Of a stretch of 64,000 nucleotides of DNA, positions 58,981 through 64,000 are shown in pieces. A model generated the notes under the pieces. That model was not told where the DNA came from and ran no database searches. It was given only the letters and a program-made list of their open reading frames with translations. The stretch's first letter is position 1. Every line of letters starts with the position of its first letter. The DNA is taken from positions 15,692,647-15,756,646 of the forward strand of contig CM055747.1 in NCBI GenBank assembly GCA_029465975.1. Reading direction: 5' to 3'. The position numbers and the translations under genes were made by a program. Origin of the DNA: Dallia pectoralis (Eukaryota; Chordata; Actinopteri; Esociformes; Umbridae).

Positions 58981-60514
58981 TGTATAAAGCTCTAAGTGCT
59001 ATCGCCTTGGTATAAAGCTGTGAATGCTACCGCCACGGTATAAAGCTGTGAATGCTACCGCCACGGTATAAAGCTGTGAATGCTACCGCCACGGTATAAA
59101 GCTGTGAATGCTACCGCCACGGTATAAAGCTGTGAGTGCTACCGCCACGGTATAAAGCTGTGAGTGCTACCGCCACGGTATAAAGCTGTGAGTGCTACCG
59201 CCACGGTATAAAGTTGTGAGTGCTACCGCCACGGTATAAAGCTGTGAGTGCTACCGCCACGGTATAAAGCTGTGAATGCTACAGCCACGGTATAAAGCTG
59301 TGAGTGCTACCGCAACGGTATAAAGCTGTGAGTGCTACCGCCACGGTATAAAGCTGTGAGTGCTACCGCCACGGTATACAGCTGTGAATGCTACCGCAAC
59401 GGTATAAAGCTGTGAGTGCTACCGCCACGGTATAAAGCTGTGAGTGCTACCGCCACGGTATAAAGTTGTGAGTGCTACAGCCACGGTATAAAGCTGTGAG
59501 TGCTACCGCCACGGTATAAAGCTGTGAGTGCTACCGCCACGGTATAAAGCTGTGAGTGCTACCGCCACGGTATAAAGCTGTGAGTGCTACCACCACGGTA
59601 TAAAGCTATGAGTGCTACCACCACGGTATAAAGCTGTGAGTGCTACCACCACGGTATAAAGCTGTGAATGCTACCGCCACGGTATAAAGCTGTGAGTGCT
59701 ACCGCCACGGTATAATGCTGTGAATGTTACCGCCACGGTATAAAGCTGTGAGTGCTACCGCCACGGTATAAAGCTGTGAATGTTACCGCCACGGTATAAA
59801 GCTGTTAGTGCTACCGCCACGGTATAAAGCTGTGAATGCTACAGCCACGGTATAAAGCTGTGAGTGCTACCGCCACGGTATAAAGCTGTGAGTGCTACCG
59901 CCACGGTATACAGCTGTGAATGCTACCGCAACGGTATAAAGCTGTGAGTGCTACCGCCACGGTATAAAGCTGTGAGTGCTACCGCCACGGTATAAAGCTG
60001 TGAGTGCTACCGCCACGGTATAAAGTTGTGAGTGCTACAGCCACGGTATAAAGCTGTGAGTGCTACCGCCACGGTATAAAGCTGTGAGTGCTACCGCCAC
60101 GGTATAAAGCTGTGAGTGCTACCGCCACGGTATAAAGCTGTGAGTGCTACCACCACGGTATAAAGCTATGAGTGCTACCACCACGGTATAAAGCTGTGAG
60201 TGCTACCACCACGGTATAAAGCTGTGAATGCTACCGCCACGGTATAAAGCTGTGAGTGCTACCGCCACGGTATAATGCTGTGAATGTTACCGCCACGGTA
60301 TAAAGCTGTGAGTGCTACCGCCACGGTATAAAGCTGTGAATGTTACCGCCACGGTATAAAGCTGTGAGTGCTACCGCCACGGTATAAAGCTGTGAATGCT
60401 ACAGCCACGGTATAAAGCTGTGAGTGCTACCGCCACGGTATAAAGCTGTGAATGCTACAGCCACGGTATAAAGCTGTGAGTGCTACCGCCACTGTATAAA
60501 TCTGTGAGTGCTAC
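58981..60514. repeat. Minisatellite, 28-bp monomer with about 20-unit blocks
   Basis: About 55 copies of a 28-bp unit (GCCACGGTATAAAGCTGTGA, GTGCTACC). Rare variants repeat at block distance: TATAATGCTGTGAATGTTAC at 59711 and 60271 (560 bp, 20 units), GTATACAGCTGTG at about 59375 and 59907 (532 bp, 19 units). A duplicated block of about 19-20 monomers is therefore present. Each monomer keeps CCGCCACGG with two CpGs. Confidence 0.96.
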
Positions 60515-60650
60515 GTGGGCAGGGAGGTGTGTGGAGAGGGAGACGTGGGCAGGGAGGTGTTTGGAGAGGGAGACGTGGGCAGGGAGGTGTGTGGAGAGGG
60601 AGACGTGGGCAGGGAGGTGTGTGGAGAGGGAGACGTGGGCAGGGAGGTGT
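60515..60650. repeat. G-rich minisatellite, 30-bp monomer
   Basis: About 4.5 copies of GTGGGCAGGGAGGTGTGTGG plus AGAGGGAGAC. The plus strand has frequent GGG and GG runs with short spacers and could form G-quadruplexes. It links the 28-bp and 24/25-bp arrays without unique DNA between them. Confidence 0.93.
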
Positions 60651-63600
60651 TACCCTTCATCCTTGCTGAATCTCTACCCTTCTACCCATGCTGAATCTCT
60701 ACCCTTCATCCATGCTGAATCTCTACCCTTCTACCCATGCTGAATCTCTACCCTTCATCCTTGCTGAATCTCTACCCTTCTACCCATGCTGAATCTCTAC
60801 CCTTCATCCTTGCTGAATCTCTACCCTTCATCCATGCTGAATCTCTACCCTTCATCCTTGCTGAATCTCTACCCTTCTACCCATGCTGAATCTCTACCCT
60901 TCTACCCATGCTGAATCTCTACCCTTCATCCTTGCTGAATCTCTACCCTTCTACCCATGCTGAATCTCTACCCTTCTACCCATGCTGAATCTCTACCCTT
61001 CTACCCCTGCTGAATCTCTACCCTTCATCCTTGCTGAATCTCTACCCTTCTACCCATGCTGAATCTCTACCCTTCTACCCATGCTGAATCTCTACCCTTC
61101 TACCCATGCTGAATCTCTACCCTTCATCCATGCTGAATCTCTACCCTTCATCCATGCTGAATCTCTACCCTTCTACCCATGCTGAATCTCTACCCTTCTA
61201 CCCATGCTGAATCTCTACCCTTCATCCATGCTGAATCTCTACCCTTCATCCTTGCTGAATCTCTACCCTTCATCCATGCTGAATCTCTACCCTTCTACCC
61301 ATGCTGAATCTCTACCCTTCTACCCATGCTGAATCTCTACCCTTCATCCATGCTGAATCTCTACCCTTCTACCCATGCTGAATCTCTACCCTTCTACCCA
61401 TGCTGAATCTCTACCCTTCATCCATGCTGAATCTCTACCCTTCATCCATGCTGAATCTCTACCCTTCTACCCATGCTGAATCTCTACCCTTCATCCATGC
61501 TGAATCTCTACCCTTCTACCCATGCTGAATCTCTACCCTTCTACCCATGCTGAATCTCTACCCTTCATCCATGCTGAATCTCTACCCTTCTACCCATGCT
61601 GAATCTCTACCCTTCATCCATGCTGAATCTCTACCCTTCATCCATGCTGAATCTCTACCCTTCTACCCATGCTGAATCTCTACCCTTCATCCATGCTGAA
61701 TCTCTACCCTTCATCCATGCTGAATCTCTACCCTTCATCCATGCTGAATCTCTACCCTTCTACCCATGCTGAATCTCTACCCTTCTACCCATGCTGAATC
61801 TCTACCCTTCATCCATGCTGAATCTCTACCCTTCATCCATGCTGAATCTCTACCCTTCATCCATGCTGAATCTCTACCCTTCATCCATGCTGAATCTCTA
61901 CCCTTCTACCCATGCTGAATCTCTACCCTTCTACCCATGCTGAATCTCTACCCTTCATCCATGCTGAATCTCTACCCTTCATCCATGCTGAATCTCTACC
62001 CTTCTACCCATGCTGAATCTCTACCCTTCATCCATGCTGAATCTCTACCCTTCATCCATGCTGAATCTCTACCCTTCTACCCATGCTGAATCTCTACCCT
62101 TCATCCATGCTGAATCTCTACCCTTCATCCATGCTGAATCTCTACCCTTCATCCATGCTGAATCTCTACCCTTCATCCATGCTGAATCTCTACCCTTCTA
62201 CCCATGCTGAATCTCTACCCTTCATCCATGCTGAATCTCTACCCTTCATCCATGCTGAATCTCTACCCTTCTACCCATGCTGAATCTCTACCCTTCATCC
62301 ATGCTGAATCTCTACCCTTCTACCCTTGCTGAATCTCTACCCTTCATCCATGCTGAATCTCTACCCTTCATCCATGCTGAATCTCTACCCTTCATCCTTG
62401 CTGAATCTCTACCCTTCTACCCATGCTGAATCTCTACCCTTCTACCCATGCTGAATCTCTACCCTTCTACCCATGCTGAATCTCTACCCTTCATCCATGC
62501 TGAATCTCTACCCTTCTACCCATGCTGAATCTCTACCCTTCTACCCATGCTGAATCTCTACCCTTCTACCCATGCTGAATCTCTACCCTTCTACCCATGC
62601 TGAATCTCTACCCTTCATCCATGCTGAATCTCTACCCTTCTACCCATGCTGAATCTCTACCCTTCTACCCATGCTGAATCTCTACCCTTCTACCCATGCT
62701 GAATCTCTACCCTTCTACCCATGCTGAATCTCTACCCTTCTACCCATGCTGAATCTCTACCCTTCTACCCATGCTGAATCTCTACCCTTCTACCCATGCT
62801 GAATCTCTACCCTTCATCCATGCTGAATCTCTACCCTTCATCCATGCTGAATCTCTACCCTTCTACCCATGCTGAATCTCTACCCTTCATCCATGCTGAA
62901 TCTCTACCCTTCATCCATGCTGAATCTCTACCCTTCATCCTTGCTGAATCTCTACCCTTCATCCATGCTGAATCTCTACCCTTCATCCATGCTGAATCTC
63001 TACCCTTCTACCCATGCTGAATCTCTACCCTTCATCCATGCTGAATCTCTACCCTTCATCCATGCTGAATCTCTACCCTTCATCCATGCTGAATCTCTAC
63101 CCTTCATCCATGCTGAATCTCTACCCTTCATCCATGCTGAATCTCTACCCTTCTACCCATGCTGAATCTCTACCCTTCATCCATGCTGAATCTCTACCCT
63201 TCATCCTTGCTGAATCTCTACCCTTCTACCCATGCTGAATCTCTACCCTTCATCCTTGCTGAATCTCTACCCTTCTACCCTTGCTGAATCTCTACCCTTC
63301 TACCCATGCTGAATCTCTACCCTTCTACCCATGCTGAATCTCTACCCTTCTACCCATGCTGAATCTCTACCCTTCTACCCATGCTGAATCTCTACCCTTC
63401 TACCCATGCTGAATCTCTACCCTTCATCCATGCTGAATCTCTACCCTTCATCCATGCTGAATCTCTACCCTTCATCCATGCTGAATCTCTACCCTTCTAC
63501 CCATGCTGAATCTCTACCCTTCTACCCATGCTGAATCTCTACCCTTCTACCCATGCTGAATCTCTACCCTTCTACCCATGCTGAATCTCTACCCTTCTAC

Positions 63601-64000
63601 CCATGCTGAATCTCTACCCTTCATCCATGCTGAATCTCTACCCTTCATCCATGCTGAATCTCTACCCTTCTACCCATGCTGAATCTCTACCCTTCTACCC
63701 ATGCTGAATCTCTACCCTTCTACCCATGCTGAATCTCTACCCTTCTACCCATGCTGAATCTCTACCCTTCTACCCATGCTGAATCTCTACCCTTCATCCA
63801 TGCTGAATCTCTACCCTTCATCCATGCTGAATCTCTACCCTTCTACCCATGCTGAATCTCTACCCATGCTGAATCTCTACCCTTCATCCATGCTGAATCT
63901 CTACCCTTCTACCCTTGCTGAATCTCTACCCTTCATCCATGCTGAATCTCTACCCTTCATCCATGCTGAATCTCTACCCTTCATCCATGCTGAATCTCTA
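60651..64000. repeat. Minisatellite, mixed 24- and 25-bp monomers
   Basis: About 137 copies of two forms: TTCATCCATGCTGAATCTCT+ACCC (24 bp) and TTCTACCCATGCTGAATCTC+TACCC (25 bp), with occasional CTTGCTG variants. The two forms are intermixed in a non-random pattern. It runs off the right window edge, so total size is unknown. Short frames here are repeat read-through. Confidence 0.96.

Noticed and set aside
1..64000. CRISPR-like repeat arrays
   Set aside because: Repeats are head-to-tail without unique spacers, in spliced eukaryotic DNA with vertebrate transposons. No cas-like genes.

Overview
This window is vertebrate nuclear DNA, most likely from a teleost fish. It has spliced-gene architecture (canonical splice sites, a poly(A) signal) and a fish-like set of DNA transposons: several hAT types, a Tc1-type element and a piggyBac-type MITE. 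It is exceptionally rich in minisatellites. By my boundaries about 42 kb of the 64 kb (roughly two thirds) is tandem repeat, in more than 25 separate arrays with monomers of 12 to 61 bp. There are no bacterial operons, CRISPR arrays or RNA genes that I can recognise. A 500-base run of N at 20675-21174 is an assembly gap.

Only one conventional gene is supported, on the minus strand. Its terminal exon (stop codon at 23759-23761, acceptor at 24602/24603) has a 3' UTR with an AATAAA at 23543-23548. A 92-nt upstream exon lies at 58691-58782. Its donor phase fits the terminal exon exactly: two bases plus one base form a Cys codon. If the two exons are adjacent, the intron between them is 34 kb and consists mostly of minisatellite arrays (46, 38, 36, 22, 48, 20/19, 13, 25, 30-34 and 53 bp monomers) plus transposons. 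The next intron upstream is again packed with arrays (28, 30 and 24/25 bp) and runs off the window end. I do not recognise the protein.

Layout: 1-17 kb is intergenic DNA downstream of the gene, with about twelve minisatellites separated by short unique stretches. 17-23 kb is a transposon cluster: a hAT with perfect 8-bp target duplication and a decayed BED zinc finger, an element inserted into a 61-bp minisatellite, a hAT with an intact first coding exon and a second element nested in it, the gap, a hAT terminus, and a deleted Tc1-type element. 23.5-24.6 kb is the gene's last exon. 24.6-58.7 kb is the giant intron, including a three-level nest (minisatellite > hAT > piggyBac MITE at 29.5-33.5 kb), a 4.56 kb array whose plus strand has no A, decayed hAT/ZNF862-like exons (40.4-41.7 kb) and a 14.4 kb array with a higher-order period of about 5.3 kb. 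58.8-64 kb is upstream intron.

The very long reading frames in this window (for example about 1,600 codons at 34-39 kb) are consequences of repeat composition, not genes. I found no convincing new molecular system. The most interesting signals are the intron built of minisatellites, the nested insertions that date the arrays, the higher-order repeat structure, and a tandem array of splice-site-like motifs 17 bp from a real exon.
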